In this document: positions 1 to 8,910 of the stretch, piece after piece | Layout: each line of letters starts with the position of its first letter | Position numbering within the stretch: position 1 is the first letter of the stretch | Source: DAIDJD01 sp035485275 | Lineage (GTDB): Bacteria; Oederibacteriota; JAJYGY01; DAIDJD01 | Reading direction: 5' to 3' | DNA: 64,000 nucleotides | NCBI GenBank assembly: GCA_035485275.1 | Contig: DATHOE010000046.1 | Coordinates: 72,358-136,357, forward strand | Program-made: the position numbers and the translations under genes | Notes under the pieces: generated by a model | Database searches by the model: none | Told to the model about the DNA's origin: nothing | The model's input: only the letters and a program-made list of their open reading frames with translations

Positions 1-1051
1 AGACGCGGTGCAGGGGCTGCTCCACGGCCTGGCGCTCCAGCAGGGACTGGGAGCTGGAGGAGACACGCTTGAAGACCTCGCGCTTGAGCTCCTCCAGGCC
101 CTGGCGGGCCGCGGCGGAGACCAGCAGGCAGGGGATCTTGCGCTTCTTGAGGACCGTGACCAGCGCCTTGTGGGCCTTGGCCGACTCGGGAAGGTCGGCC
201 TTGGACACCGCCACCAGGCGCGGCAGCTCGGCCAGGCCCGGGTGGTAGGCCTTCAGCTCTCCCTCCAGGATCTTGAGCTCCTTCTTCAGCGCCACGGCGC
301 CGAGGTTGCCGTCGAGGAGGAAGAGCAGGAGGCGCGTGCGCTCCAGGTGGCGCAGGAAGCGCAGGCCCAGTCCCTTGCCCTCGTGGGCTCCCTCCACCAG
401 GCCGGGCAGGTCGGCCAGCACGAAGCTCTCTTCCGGACCCAGGCGCACCACGCCCAGCTGGGGGATGAGGGTGGTGAAGGGGTAGGAGGCGATCCTGGGC
501 CGCGCCGCGGACAGGGCCGCCAGCAGGGTGCTCTTGCCGGCGTTGGGGAAGCCGACCAGGCCTACGTCGGCGAGCAGCTTCAGCTCCAGCTTCAGCCGCT
601 TGTCTCCGCCCGGCAGGCCCCGTTCGGCCAATTTGGGGGCCTGGCGCATGGCCGTCTTGAAATGGCTGTTGCCGCGCCCGCCGCGCCCGCCCTCGGCGGC
701 CACGTAGGTCTGGCCGTCCTTGGTCAGGTCCGCCAGGCGTTCGCCGGTGGGCTCGTCGACCACCAGGGTCCCCACCGGCACGCGGATGACGGTGTCGCGC
801 CCGCTGCGCCCGGTGCAATTGTTGGAGGAGCCCTTGGCCCCGTCCTCGGCCCGGTGGCGCCGGGTGTGGGTGAAATCGATCAGGGTGCTCAGGTTGACGC
901 TGGCGACGAGGACGATGTCCCCGCCCCGGCCGCCGTCGCCGCCCCAGGGTCCGCCCAAGGGGATGTACTTCTCCTTGCGCATGGCGCTGGAGCCCCCGCC
1001 GCCGTTGCCGGCGGTGACTTGGATGGTCGCGAAATCGATGAAATCGGACAT
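1..1051 (-). CDS. obg: Obg/CgtA family GTPase, 3' end cut by window edge
   Basis: Ribosome-associated GTPase acting in late 50S assembly and stress responses (known of the family). Starts at ATG 1051 with an AAGG ribosome-binding site four bases upstream. The N-terminal glycine-rich Obg fold (GGRGG stretches, residues 15-150) is followed by the G domain with G1 GFPNAGKST at 167-175 and a DLPG G3 motif. About 350 residues are visible; the stop codon and any C-terminal OCT-type domain lie beyond base 1. It follows rplU and rpmA, the usual ribosomal-protein/obg arrangement, but a perfect hairpin lies just in front of its ribosome-binding site. Confidence 0.96.
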   Translation of the reverse strand, partial: MSDFIDFATIQVTAGNGGGGSSAMRKEKYIPLGGPWGGDGGRGGDIVLVASVNLSTLIDFTHTRRHRAEDGAKGSSNNCTGRSGRDTVIRVPVGTLVVDEPTGERLADLTKDGQTYVAAEGGRGGRGNSHFKTAMRQAPKLAERGLPGGDKRLKLELKLLADVGLVGFPNAGKSTLLAALSAARPRIASYPFTTLIPQLGVVRLGPEESFVLADLPGLVEGAHEGKGLGLRFLRHLERTRLLLFLLDGNLGAVALKKELKILEGELKAYHPGLAELPRLVAVSKADLPESAKAHKALVTVLKKRKIPCLLVSAAARQGLEELKREVFKRVSSSSQSLLERQAVEQPLHRV

Positions 1052-1054
1052 GGC

Positions 1055-1097
1055 GCCTTAAAAAGAAATGACCCTTCCCGAACGCCGGGAAGGGTCA
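1055..1097 (-). terminator. Hairpin with T-rich tail between rpmA and obg
   Basis: A perfect 12-bp stem (1069-1080 with 1086-1097, 5-base loop) is followed on the minus strand by ATTTCTTTTTAAGG. It looks like an intrinsic terminator or attenuator that would lower obg expression relative to rplU-rpmA. The obg ribosome-binding site lies directly after the T-rich tail. Confidence 0.6.
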
Positions 1098-1121
1098 AAA
1101 GTACGCCGTCCTGGCAGCTGT

Positions 1122-1388
1122 TTAGGCGGCGGCAGGTTCCGGCAGGATGCTGATGCGGCGGCGCCCGGGCTGCGAGCCGTCGAAGCGCACCCGCCCGGTG
1201 ATCTTGGCGAAGAGGCTGTGGTCTTTGGCCAGGCCGACGTTCAGGCCGGGCTTGAAGGTGGTGCCTTTCTGGCGCACGAGGACCGAACCGGCGGGCACGA
1301 CCATGCCGCCGAAGGCCTTGCATCCCAGGCGTTGGCCGTGGGAGTCGCGCCCGTTTTTAGTAGAACCGCCTGCTTTTGAGCCTGCCAT
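1122..1388 (-). CDS. rpmA: 50S ribosomal protein L27
   Basis: Large-subunit protein L27, whose N-terminal arm reaches the peptidyl-transferase centre. It is 88 residues, normal for the family. The signature KAGGSTKNGRDS lies at residues 5-16, then RLGCKAFGG and the conserved VPAGSVLVRQKGT core. The N-terminus reads MAGSKAGG rather than the common MAHKKAGG. The arm shows no Firmicutes-type cleaved extension. It lies 31 bases downstream of rplU and is co-transcribed with it. Confidence 0.98.
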   Translation of the reverse strand: MAGSKAGGSTKNGRDSHGQRLGCKAFGGMVVPAGSVLVRQKGTTFKPGLNVGLAKDHSLFAKITGRVRFDGSQPGRRRISILPEPAAA

Positions 1389-1419
1389 GTCGCTCTCCTA
1401 GAAGCTCTATCCCCCGGGC

Positions 1420-1734
1420 CTAGGCCAGGGAAATGGCTTCGATCTTCAGGGTGGTCATGTATTGACGGTGGCCGTGGCGATGGTACTGGCCCGTGCGGCG
1501 CTTGAACTTCTCGGCGCGGACGCGGGTGCCGCGCTTGTGCGCCACGACGAGGGCCTGGACCCTGGCGCCGCCGACCAGCGGCTTGCCGACGGTGACCTTG
1601 TCGCCGTCGGCGACGAGGAGCACGCGCTCAAGGGACAGCTTTTCGCCGGCCTTGATGTCGATCTGCTCGACGTTGATGGTGTCGTTGGCGGCCACGCGGA
1701 ATTGTTTGCCGCCGGTTTCGATGATCGCGTACAT
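1420..1734 (-). CDS. rplU: 50S ribosomal protein L21
   Basis: L21 of the large subunit, 104 residues, starting MYAIIETGGKQFRV, the family signature. The C-terminal half carries the conserved HKRGTRVRAEKFKRRTGQ stretch that contacts 23S rRNA. A GGAGG ribosome-binding site sits six bases before ATG 1734. It is the first gene of rplU-rpmA-obg, behind a well-formed promoter at 1784-1813. Confidence 0.98.
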   Translation of the reverse strand: MYAIIETGGKQFRVAANDTINVEQIDIKAGEKLSLERVLLVADGDKVTVGKPLVGGARVQALVVAHKRGTRVRAEKFKRRTGQYHRHGHRQYMTTLKIEAISLA

Positions 1735-1783
1735 GGGTTTCCTCCAGCCCGCCGTTTATCGCGGGGGATTTCAAAGGGCGACG

Positions 1784-1813
1784 AATATACCGTGCCCGGG
1801 ACGGATCCGTCAA
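1784..1813 (-). promoter_or_regulatory. Sigma70-type promoter of rplU-rpmA-obg
   Basis: On the minus strand, -35 TTGACG (1808-1813) and -10 TATATT (1784-1789) are separated by 18 bases. The start site would be near 1777, about 42 bases before the rplU start codon. Confidence 0.75.
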
Positions 1814-1867
1814 GGGGTCTGCATCAGCCAAGACCGCCTTCCGCGGATCCCCGAAAAACCTTTGTTT

Positions 1868-3481
1868 TCAACGCTCTTCGGGCAGGAGCACTTCCTTCAT
1901 CGACTTGCCCGAAAGGACTTTGATGTCCTCGCGGTGCATGTGGTAGTCGTCCTGCACCTGCACCTTCAGGTCATACTTCTGTTCCAGCAGGCGCACGCGC
2001 GAGGAGTTCTCCTGCATGAGGTAGGCGGCGATGGATGGATGCACGCAGACCAGCAGGCTCTTCTCCGGCGTCTGGATGGCGATCTTCTTCAGCGTGCGCA
2101 GGACCTTGAGGCCGATGGTGAGCTCGCTGAGGATGAATCCCTTCCCTTCGCAGTAGGGGCAGGCCTGCGTGAGGTCCTTCTCCAGGCTCTGCTTCACGCG
2201 CTTGCGCGTCATCTCGACCAGGCCCAGCTCGGTGAAGTCCAGGATGTTGGTCTTGGCCTTGTCCTTGCGGATGGCCTCCTGCAGCGCCAGCGAAACGCGC
2301 TCCTTGTGCTCCTCGTCCTCCATGTCGATGAAGTCGATGACGATGATGCCGCCGATGTCCCGCAGGCGCAGCTGCCGCGCCACCTCCACGGCCGCCTCGG
2401 CGTTGGTCTTGAAGATGGTCTCGGACTGGCTCTTCTTGCCCGTGAACTTGCCGGTGTTGACGTCCACCACGGTCAGGGCCTCGGTGGCCTGGATGACCAG
2501 GTAGCCGCCGCTGCGCAGCCACACCTTCTGGCGCAGGGCCTTCTCGATCTCCCGCTCGAGCTTGTAGTGCTCGAAGATGGGGAGGCTGTTGGTGTAGGCG
2601 TTCACCTTGACGTCGTTGCCCAGGCCGAAGCTCTGCACGTAGTCCGTGACCCGCGCGGTGGTGTCCTTGTCGTCGACCACCACCTCGGCCACGTCCTTGG
2701 CCAGGAGCTCGCGCAGGATGCGCTCGGTGAGCGCCTCCTCCTTGTACAGCAGCGTCGGGGCCGGCACGCCCTCGTAGGCCTTCTTGATCTTGCTCCAGCG
2801 CCGCGCCAGGGCGTCGACCTCGAACTTCAGCTCCTGTTCGCCCTCGCCCGAGCCCAGGGTGCGGATGATGAGTCCCATGCCCTGGGGCTTGATGCTGCGG
2901 GCCAGCTGCTTCATGCGGCCGCGCTCGGAGTCCTCGATGCGGCGGCTGACGCCCACGTTGTTGCTCAGCGGCATGAGCACCATGCTGCGGCCGGCCAGGC
3001 TGAGGCGGGTGGTCAGGCGCGGGCCCTTGGTGCTGATGGGGTCCTTGGCGACCTGGACCAGGATGTCCTGGCCCTTCTTGAGCAGGTCCTGGATGCCCGG
3101 GCGGCGGCCGCGGAACTTCTCGCGCGCCTCCTGGCGCCGCTTGCGCTCGGCCTTGGCCTGGCCGCCGCCGCGGGAGGGGCCTTCCTCCTCGTCGTCGAAG
3201 TCCTCCTCCTCGTCCTCGGCCTTGGGCAGCTGGCCCGGCTTGCCGCCGACCAGGTCGTAGAGCACGTCGTCGACGTGGAGGAAGCCGGCCTTGTCGATGC
3301 CGATGTCCACGAAGGCCGCCTGCATGCCCGGCAGGATGCTGTTGACCGTGCCCTTGTAGACGTTGCCGACGATGCTCTGCTCGGTCTTGCGCTCGGTGAA
3401 GAGCTGCACGAGCTGCTTGTCCTCGAGGACGGCGATACGGCTCTCGTCCTCCTCGACGCTGATGATGATTTCCTTGCGCAC
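1868..3481 (-). CDS. rng: Ribonuclease E/G family endoribonuclease
   Basis: Single-strand endoribonuclease for rRNA processing and mRNA decay. GTG at 3481 is preferred because AAGGAG lies six bases upstream and the protein then begins VRKEIIISVEEDESR, as family members do; this gives 537 residues. An S1 domain (about 35-120) is interrupted by an acidic then basic insert (EDEEEDFDDEEEG followed by a KR-rich stretch). Catalytic metal-site aspartates are visible in TVVDVNTGKF and IVIDFIDM, and the zinc-link motif is CPYC. The long C-terminal scaffold of proteobacterial RNase E is absent, so it is RNase G-like. It is the last gene of the mre/rod operon, 142 bases after rodA; that gap holds a GC hairpin at 3495-3517. 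Confidence 0.93.
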   Translation of the reverse strand: MRKEIIISVEEDESRIAVLEDKQLVQLFTERKTEQSIVGNVYKGTVNSILPGMQAAFVDIGIDKAGFLHVDDVLYDLVGGKPGQLPKAEDEEEDFDDEEEGPSRGGGQAKAERKRRQEAREKFRGRRPGIQDLLKKGQDILVQVAKDPISTKGPRLTTRLSLAGRSMVLMPLSNNVGVSRRIEDSERGRMKQLARSIKPQGMGLIIRTLGSGEGEQELKFEVDALARRWSKIKKAYEGVPAPTLLYKEEALTERILRELLAKDVAEVVVDDKDTTARVTDYVQSFGLGNDVKVNAYTNSLPIFEHYKLEREIEKALRQKVWLRSGGYLVIQATEALTVVDVNTGKFTGKKSQSETIFKTNAEAAVEVARQLRLRDIGGIIVIDFIDMEDEEHKERVSLALQEAIRKDKAKTNILDFTELGLVEMTRKRVKQSLEKDLTQACPYCEGKGFILSELTIGLKVLRTLKKIAIQTPEKSLLVCVHPSIAAYLMQENSSRVRLLEQKYDLKVQVQDDYHMHREDIKVLSGKSMKEVLLPEER

Positions 3482-3623
3482 AAACGCTCCTTCAGGCGGG
3501 GGCCTGGTGGCCCCGCCCTCGGCAAAAGATGCGGCCCCGGTGCTTGGAAATCCGGGCGCCGTCAAGCAATGGCGGGGAAAGCTGGTCCCGCGCGATGAAA
3601 AGGGTTTTCCCGGCGGCCGCGGC

Positions 3624-4736
3624 TTAGCGGTCCCCGGAAGAGCCCAAAGAGTCCCTGCGTACGCTGAGCACGAGGCCCAGACCGAAGAAGGCGGCGATGG
3701 TCGAGGACCCGCCGTAGCTGACGAGGGGCAGGGGTATGCCCGTCACCGGCAGGAGCCCGAGGTTCATGCCGATGTTGACGAAGGACTGGGTCCCCAGCCA
3801 GGCCAGCATGCCCGCCGCGACCAGGGAGCCGCTCATGTCGCGCGCCTTCATGGCGATCTCGGCGATGCGGGCCAGCAGGGCCAACAGGAGGGCCAGCAGC
3901 AGCACGGAGGCGATGAAGCCTCCCTCCTCGCCCAGCACCGAGAAGACGAAATCGGTGTGGTGGAAGGGCACGAAGTGCAGCTGGCTCTGGGTGCCGCGCA
4001 TGTAGCCCTGGCCGAACCAGCCGCCCGAGCCCACCGCGATCTGGCTCTGGATGGCGTTGTAGCCGGTGCCCAGGGCGTCGGACTGCGGGTTGAGGAAGGA
4101 CAGGATCCGGTCGCGCTGGTAGGGGTGCAGGAAGGGCCAGGCCAGCGGGCCGGCCGCGCCCATGCCCAAGGCCAGCAGCCCAAGATGCCACAAGCGCGCT
4201 CCCGCCACCAGCAGCATCGTCAGGGTGATGGGCAGAAGGATCAGCGAGGTCCCCAAGTCCGGCGCCTTGAGAACCAATATCTGTAAACCCGCCATGAGCC
4301 CCAGGGCAGGCAGCAGGCCCGTGAAGGTCCGCACCCGCGGGGAATCGCTCAGCGCGCGCGCCAGCGCCAATATCAGCGCCACCTTGGCCAGTTCCGAGGG
4401 CTCCACGTAAAAGACGCCCAGGTCCAGCCAGCTGGTGGCGCCATGGCTGCTGCGCCGGGCCGTCAGCAGCACCACCCCCAGCAGCAGGACGACCAGCCCG
4501 TAGGCCAGGTAGCCCAGGTTGGCGAGGCCGCGGTGGTCGACCACCGCGGCCAGCACCATGGCGACGACGCCCATCAGCACCCACAGGGCCTGCTTCAGGG
4601 GCAGGCCGCGCAGGCCGGGGTCTGCGGCCGTGGCCGAGACGATGAGCACCAGTCCGAAGGCGCACAGCAGCATGGCCAGGATGATGATGCTGCGGTCCCA
4701 GCGCCGGGCGTCGGGGAGGAGGGTGAAGGGCGCCAT
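3624..4736 (-). CDS. rodA: RodA, SEDS-family peptidoglycan glycosyltransferase
   Basis: Polymerises lipid II during lateral wall growth together with PBP2. It has 370 residues with about ten membrane segments. SEDS signatures are visible: VEPSELAKVALIL near residue 111, FVFSVLGEEGGFI near 265 and the C-terminal GIPLPLVSYGGSS. It begins one base after the mrdA stop, so the pair is translationally coupled. Pairing with mrdA and mreBCD assigns it to RodA rather than FtsW. Confidence 0.95.
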   Translation of the reverse strand: MAPFTLLPDARRWDRSIIILAMLLCAFGLVLIVSATAADPGLRGLPLKQALWVLMGVVAMVLAAVVDHRGLANLGYLAYGLVVLLLGVVLLTARRSSHGATSWLDLGVFYVEPSELAKVALILALARALSDSPRVRTFTGLLPALGLMAGLQILVLKAPDLGTSLILLPITLTMLLVAGARLWHLGLLALGMGAAGPLAWPFLHPYQRDRILSFLNPQSDALGTGYNAIQSQIAVGSGGWFGQGYMRGTQSQLHFVPFHHTDFVFSVLGEEGGFIASVLLLALLLALLARIAEIAMKARDMSGSLVAAGMLAWLGTQSFVNIGMNLGLLPVTGIPLPLVSYGGSSTIAAFFGLGLVLSVRRDSLGSSGDR

Positions 4737-4737
4737 G

Positions 4738-6531
4738 CTACTGCCCGTCCTTGTAGAGGTATTCCAGCATGCGCTTGGCGATGGGGGCCGCGCTCAAGCC
4801 GCCCTCGCCGCCGTGCTCCACGATGATGGCGATGGCCACCTGCGGGCTCTCCACCGGCGCGAAGCAGACGAAGACGGCGTGGTCCTCGCCCTGGGAGTTC
4901 TGGGCGGTGCCCGTCTTGCCCGCCACCGACAGGCCGTCCACGCGCGCGCGCGAGGCCGTGCCGCGGGGGCTCTCCACCGCTCCCTCCATGCCGCGCTGCA
5001 CAAGGCTCACGTAGTCCGGATTCAGCCCCAGGTCGACGGACTTGGCGACCGGCTCGGTCTCCACCTGGTCGCCCTCGGAGGAGGTGACGCTCTTGAGCAG
5101 GTGGGGGTGCACCAGGAAGCCGCCGTTGGCCACGGCCGCCGTGGCGCGGGCCAGCTGCAGGATGGTGGCCTGCATGTAGCCCTGGCCGATGGCCATCATC
5201 ACGGTGTTGCCCGGGAACCAGGGCAGGCCTTCCTTGAGCTGCTTCCAGGCCGGGTCCGGGACCACGCCGGCCTGCTCGTCGGGCAGGTCGATCCCGGTCT
5301 TGGTGCCGAAGCCGAAGTTGCGGGTCCAGCGGGCCAGGGCGTCCACCTTCAGCTTGAGCCCGACCTGGTAGAAGAAGATGTCGCAGCTTTCGATGATGGC
5401 CTGCTCCAGCGCGATGGAGCCGTGGCCGATCTCCTTCCAGCAGCGGTAGGGCCAGGTGGAGATCCAGAAGATGCCGTTGCAGGTGAAATGGGTCTCGGGC
5501 GTGATGGCGCCCTCCTGCAGCGCCGCCAGGGCCGTCACGATCTTGAACACCGAGCCGGGCGGGTAGAGGCCCTGCACCGCGCGGTTGTCCATGGGGTGGC
5601 GTTCGTCGTGGTTGAGGGCGTCCCAGACCTTGGCATCCACCCTGCCGGCGAAGGCCGAGGCCGGGTAGTCGGGCTTGCTCACCATGGCCAGGATCTCGCC
5701 GTTGCGCGGGTCCAGCGCCACGATGGCGCCGGCGTCCTGGCCCATGGCGTCCTCGGCCACGGCCTGCAGGCCGGCGTCGATGGTGAGCACCAGGTTCTGC
5801 CCCGGCTGCGGCGGCACCTCGCGCAGGATCCCCAGCTCATGGCCGCCGGCGTCGATGCGCACCTCCTTGCCGCCGTCCACGCCCCGCAGCTTCTCGTCGT
5901 AGTAGCTTTCCAGGCCGGTCTGGCCCAGCCAGTCGCCCAGGCGGTAGCCGCGGTCCTTGAGCCGCTCGAGCTGGCCCTGGGTGATCTCCCCGACGTAGCC
6001 CAACACGTGGGCGGCCTCGGCCACGGGATAGCTGCGCTTGCTGTCCTGCCAGATGGTCATGCCCGGCAGGGACGCGGTGCGCTCCTCAAGGCGGGCCACC
6101 AGGCCCGGGTCCACGTCCACGGCCAGGCGGGCGGGCGCGTAGGGCCGCACCCTCTGGCTGGCGACCTTGGCTTCGACCGCCGGCAGGGGCAGGTTGAGAA
6201 ACCCGGCCAGGGACTCGACCACGGCCTGGGCCTGGGCCGGATCGCGCGGCAGCTCCGCCGGCGTGATTCCTACGCTCACCGCCGGCGCGTTGTCCACCAG
6301 CACGCGCAGGTGGCGGTCAAGGATCAGCCCGCGCGGGGCGCGTATGGGGATCGTGCGGACGCTGTTGAGGCGGGCCAGGTCGCGGTAGCGCGCGCCGTCG
6401 AGGATCTGCATCCAGAACAGGCGCACGACCAGGACGCAATAGAGCGCGGCCACGGTCCAGCCCACGAATCGCACCCGCGCGGCGGTCCTGTCCGGCCGCG
6501 GGCGGACCAGGCGGGCCCAGATCACGGCCAC
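4738..6531 (-). CDS. mrdA: Penicillin-binding protein 2 (elongasome transpeptidase)
   Basis: Class B PBP that cross-links peptidoglycan in the elongasome. Starts at GTG 6531, overlapping the mreD end by ten bases. It has one N-terminal membrane anchor (residues about 23-42), a PBP dimerisation region, then the transpeptidase domain: SxxK as SVFK at 327-330, SxN position as SCD at 382-384, and KTGTAQN near the C-terminus. Length (597 residues) is normal. The Asp in the SxN position is common in PBP2-type enzymes. Partners are RodA directly downstream and MreCD directly upstream. Confidence 0.96.
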   Translation of the reverse strand: MAVIWARLVRPRPDRTAARVRFVGWTVAALYCVLVVRLFWMQILDGARYRDLARLNSVRTIPIRAPRGLILDRHLRVLVDNAPAVSVGITPAELPRDPAQAQAVVESLAGFLNLPLPAVEAKVASQRVRPYAPARLAVDVDPGLVARLEERTASLPGMTIWQDSKRSYPVAEAAHVLGYVGEITQGQLERLKDRGYRLGDWLGQTGLESYYDEKLRGVDGGKEVRIDAGGHELGILREVPPQPGQNLVLTIDAGLQAVAEDAMGQDAGAIVALDPRNGEILAMVSKPDYPASAFAGRVDAKVWDALNHDERHPMDNRAVQGLYPPGSVFKIVTALAALQEGAITPETHFTCNGIFWISTWPYRCWKEIGHGSIALEQAIIESCDIFFYQVGLKLKVDALARWTRNFGFGTKTGIDLPDEQAGVVPDPAWKQLKEGLPWFPGNTVMMAIGQGYMQATILQLARATAAVANGGFLVHPHLLKSVTSSEGDQVETEPVAKSVDLGLNPDYVSLVQRGMEGAVESPRGTASRARVDGLSVAGKTGTAQNSQGEDHAVFVCFAPVESPQVAIAIIVEHGGEGGLSAAPIAKRMLEYLYKDGQ

Positions 6532-7043
6532 CTGCGGATCATCTTCACCTGCCGCTGGCGGGGATCGAGGAAGACCCTCTGCCGCACCAGGAAGCCCAGG
6601 GCCCAGAAGAGCGGCAGGGACGCAAGGGCCTGTGCGGCCAGGCGGGGCAGGCCGTATTCGAACACCAGCCGGTCCAGGCCGTACTGGGGAACCCCGAACC
6701 TGCGCGCGAACAGGGCCAGAAGGCAGTCATGGAAAAGGGTCAGCGCCAGCACGGCGGCCAGCTGCAGGCGGGGCTGGTCGCGGTTCACGCCGGGCTGGAG
6801 GGCGTCGGCCAGGGCGCCGGCCGCGGCCAGGGGCGCCATATGCAGGCCGACCGGGCCTCCCAGGAGCGTGTCCAGCGCGAAGCCCGCCAGCATGCCGCAA
6901 GCCAGGCCCCAGCCGCCGCCGCGGGCCAGGCCGGCGAAGGCGGCGATCAGCAGGGGAAGGTCGAGGGGCCACCAGTGCAGGGGCACGCTCACCTGGATCA
7001 GCGCGGCGCCGAAGGCCAGGGACAGCATGAGCAGGGCGATCAC
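6522..7043 (-). CDS. mreD: Rod shape-determining membrane protein MreD
   Basis: Small polytopic inner-membrane protein (173 residues, about five membrane segments) of the elongasome. Sequence similarity within the family is low, so the call rests on size, hydrophobic pattern and position between mreC and mrdA. It starts at GTG 7043, overlapping the mreC stop by four bases (GTGA), and its end overlaps mrdA. The C-terminus ends in a basic RQRQVKMIRRWP tail. Confidence 0.88.
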   Translation of the reverse strand: MIALLMLSLAFGAALIQVSVPLHWWPLDLPLLIAAFAGLARGGGWGLACGMLAGFALDTLLGGPVGLHMAPLAAAGALADALQPGVNRDQPRLQLAAVLALTLFHDCLLALFARRFGVPQYGLDRLVFEYGLPRLAAQALASLPLFWALGFLVRQRVFLDPRQRQVKMIRRWP

Positions 7044-7834
7044 GGCGTCGGCTCCCCCACCCAGACATAGAGCCCGGAGAGCCGGTCCAGGGGGGCCGCG
7101 GGCTCCACTTCGACCTGGAGGCGCAGGCCCTCTTCGAGGCGGGCCAGGCGGACCACCTTGCCCACCGGCACCCCGCTGGGGAAGCTGCGGCTGCCGGGGC
7201 CCGTCTCCACCTGGTCGCCGACGCGCACGTCATCCTGTCCGCCGAGGTACTCCAGCAGGCAACCGCTGCGGCCGTCCCCCCGGACCGCGCACTGCAGGCC
7301 CGTGCGGGCCAGGCGCGCCGAGAAGCGGCAGGCGGGGTCGCTCAACAGCAGGACCTGGGAGCTCAAGGCGCCGACGTCCACCAGCTTGCCGACGACGCCG
7401 TATGCGTTGAGCACGCCGGCTTCGGGGCGCAGGGACTGCCGGGATCCCACGTCCACGCTGAAGCCTTTGAACCAAGTGGCGGGATCCCTGAACAACAAGG
7501 AACAGGGCTGGAGCTTGCCGAGGCGCTGGTCCGGAAAAACAAGGTGGCCGTCGCGGGGGGCCTCGCGTTCGAGGCGCTCCCTCAAGGAGGCGTTCTCAAG
7601 GCGCAGGAGGGCCAGCTGCTGGCGCATGCGCCCGGCCTCGTCGTCCTCGGGCCCGGCTTCCCCGGCCACGGAACGCAGCCGCGAGGCCAGCGGGGCGGCC
7701 ACGGCCTGGACGCCGCCCTGGGCGTAATGCTGGGCGCGTTTAAGCAGGCGCAGCCCGCCCCAGGCGGACACTGCGACGGCCGCCGCGCCCAGCAGCGGCC
7801 ACCATCGGCGCAAGGGGTTCGCTCGCTCGCTCAT
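7040..7834 (-). CDS. mreC: Rod shape-determining protein MreC
   Basis: Periplasmic scaffold linking MreB filaments to PBP2. It has 264 residues with an N-terminal basic stretch and membrane anchor (about 8-30), a coiled-coil segment around 65-92 (rich in L, E and R heptads) and a C-terminal beta-rich domain with the family-like GVVGKLVDVGALSSQVLLLSD. The start ATG 7834 lies 26 bases after mreB, and the stop overlaps mreD. Confidence 0.93.
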   Translation of the reverse strand: MSERANPLRRWWPLLGAAAVAVSAWGGLRLLKRAQHYAQGGVQAVAAPLASRLRSVAGEAGPEDDEAGRMRQQLALLRLENASLRERLEREAPRDGHLVFPDQRLGKLQPCSLLFRDPATWFKGFSVDVGSRQSLRPEAGVLNAYGVVGKLVDVGALSSQVLLLSDPACRFSARLARTGLQCAVRGDGRSGCLLEYLGGQDDVRVGDQVETGPGSRSFPSGVPVGKVVRLARLEEGLRLQVEVEPAAPLDRLSGLYVWVGEPTP

Positions 7835-7860
7835 GGCACCAGGGATGTTTTAGGCGGACT

Positions 7861-8904
7861 TCAGAAGTATTCTTTTTCGGGGCGGACCAGTTTCAACAAA
7901 TCTTCCGTGCTTTCATCGAGGACGCGGCCCGCGCCCGTCACCACGCAGGTGAGGGGGTCCTCCGCCAGGTTCACGGGCACGCCGGTCTCTTCCCTGAGGC
8001 GCTGGTCGAGGTTCTTCAACAGGGCCGTCCCGCCCGCCAGAAGCATGCCGCGCTCCACGATGTCGGAGGCCAGCTCCGGAGGGGTGCGCTCCAGGGTCAT
8101 CTTCACGGCGTCGATGATGTGCTGGAGGGGCTCCTCCAGGGCGCCGCGGATCTCCTCGCTGCCGATCTCCAGCGTGCGCGGCAGGCCGGTGACCAGGTCG
8201 CGGCCCTTGATCTCCATCTTCAGTTCCTGGGCCAGGGGGTAGGCGGAGCCCAGGCGTATCTTGATGTCCTCGCTGGTCCGCTCGCCGATGAGCACGTTGT
8301 AGGCGCGGCGGATGTAGTTGCACACGGCGTCGTCGAGCTTCTGGCCGGCCACGCGCACGGAACGGCCGTAGACGATGCCTCCCAGGGAGATGACGGCCAC
8401 CTCGGTGGTCCCGCCGCCCATGTCGACGATCATGTTGCCGATGGGCTCCTCGACGGGCAGGCCCGCGCCGATGGCCGCCGCCATGGGCTCCTCGATCAAA
8501 TACACGTCGCGGGCGCCGGCCTGGAGGGCGCTGTCGCGCACGGCGCGGCTCTCCACCTCGGTCACGGAGGAGGGGATGCTGATGACGATGCGGGGCTTGG
8601 CCAGGCCCTTGCGCTGGTGCACCTTGCGGATGAAGTAGCGCAGCATGCGCTCGGTGACGTCGAAGTCCGCGATCACGCCTTCGCGCATCGGGCGGATGGC
8701 CACGATGTTGCCGGGGGTGCGCCCCAGCATGGACTTGGCCTCGGTGCCGACCGACAGGACGTGGTCCGTGCCCTTCTGGACCGCCACGATGGACGGCTCG
8801 CGCAGGACGATGCCCTCGCCGCGGACGTAGACCAGGGTGTTGGCGGTGCCGAGATCGACCGCCATGTCGTGGCTGAAGACGCCGAACAGGTAATCAAAAA
8901 TCAT
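7861..8904 (-). CDS. mreB: Rod shape-determining actin homologue MreB
   Basis: Actin-fold ATPase that forms membrane-associated filaments and positions wall synthesis. It has 347 residues, the standard length. Actin-type motifs are clear: phosphate-1 DLGTANTLVYV near residue 17, phosphate-2 DMGGGTTEVAVISLGG and adenosine motif LLAGGTALLKNLDQRL. The N-terminus includes a short amphipathic start MIFDYLFGVF suited to membrane binding. It begins six bases after a small lysine-rich membrane protein gene. Confidence 0.98.
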   Translation of the reverse strand: MIFDYLFGVFSHDMAVDLGTANTLVYVRGEGIVLREPSIVAVQKGTDHVLSVGTEAKSMLGRTPGNIVAIRPMREGVIADFDVTERMLRYFIRKVHQRKGLAKPRIVISIPSSVTEVESRAVRDSALQAGARDVYLIEEPMAAAIGAGLPVEEPIGNMIVDMGGGTTEVAVISLGGIVYGRSVRVAGQKLDDAVCNYIRRAYNVLIGERTSEDIKIRLGSAYPLAQELKMEIKGRDLVTGLPRTLEIGSEEIRGALEEPLQHIIDAVKMTLERTPPELASDIVERGMLLAGGTALLKNLDQRLREETGVPVNLAEDPLTCVVTGAGRVLDESTEDLLKLVRPEKEYF

Positions 8905-8910
8905 GGGTCC

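Noticed and set aside
4519..7410. A 963-codon open frame on the plus strand, and similar long frames at 1493-3598, 14028-15764, 24163-26217 and 26133-28769.
   Set aside because: They lie opposite well-identified genes (mrdA/mreD, rng, rsmB, yicC, rfaE operon), have no conserved motifs and skewed composition (H, A, G, R runs), as expected from high-GC shadow frames.
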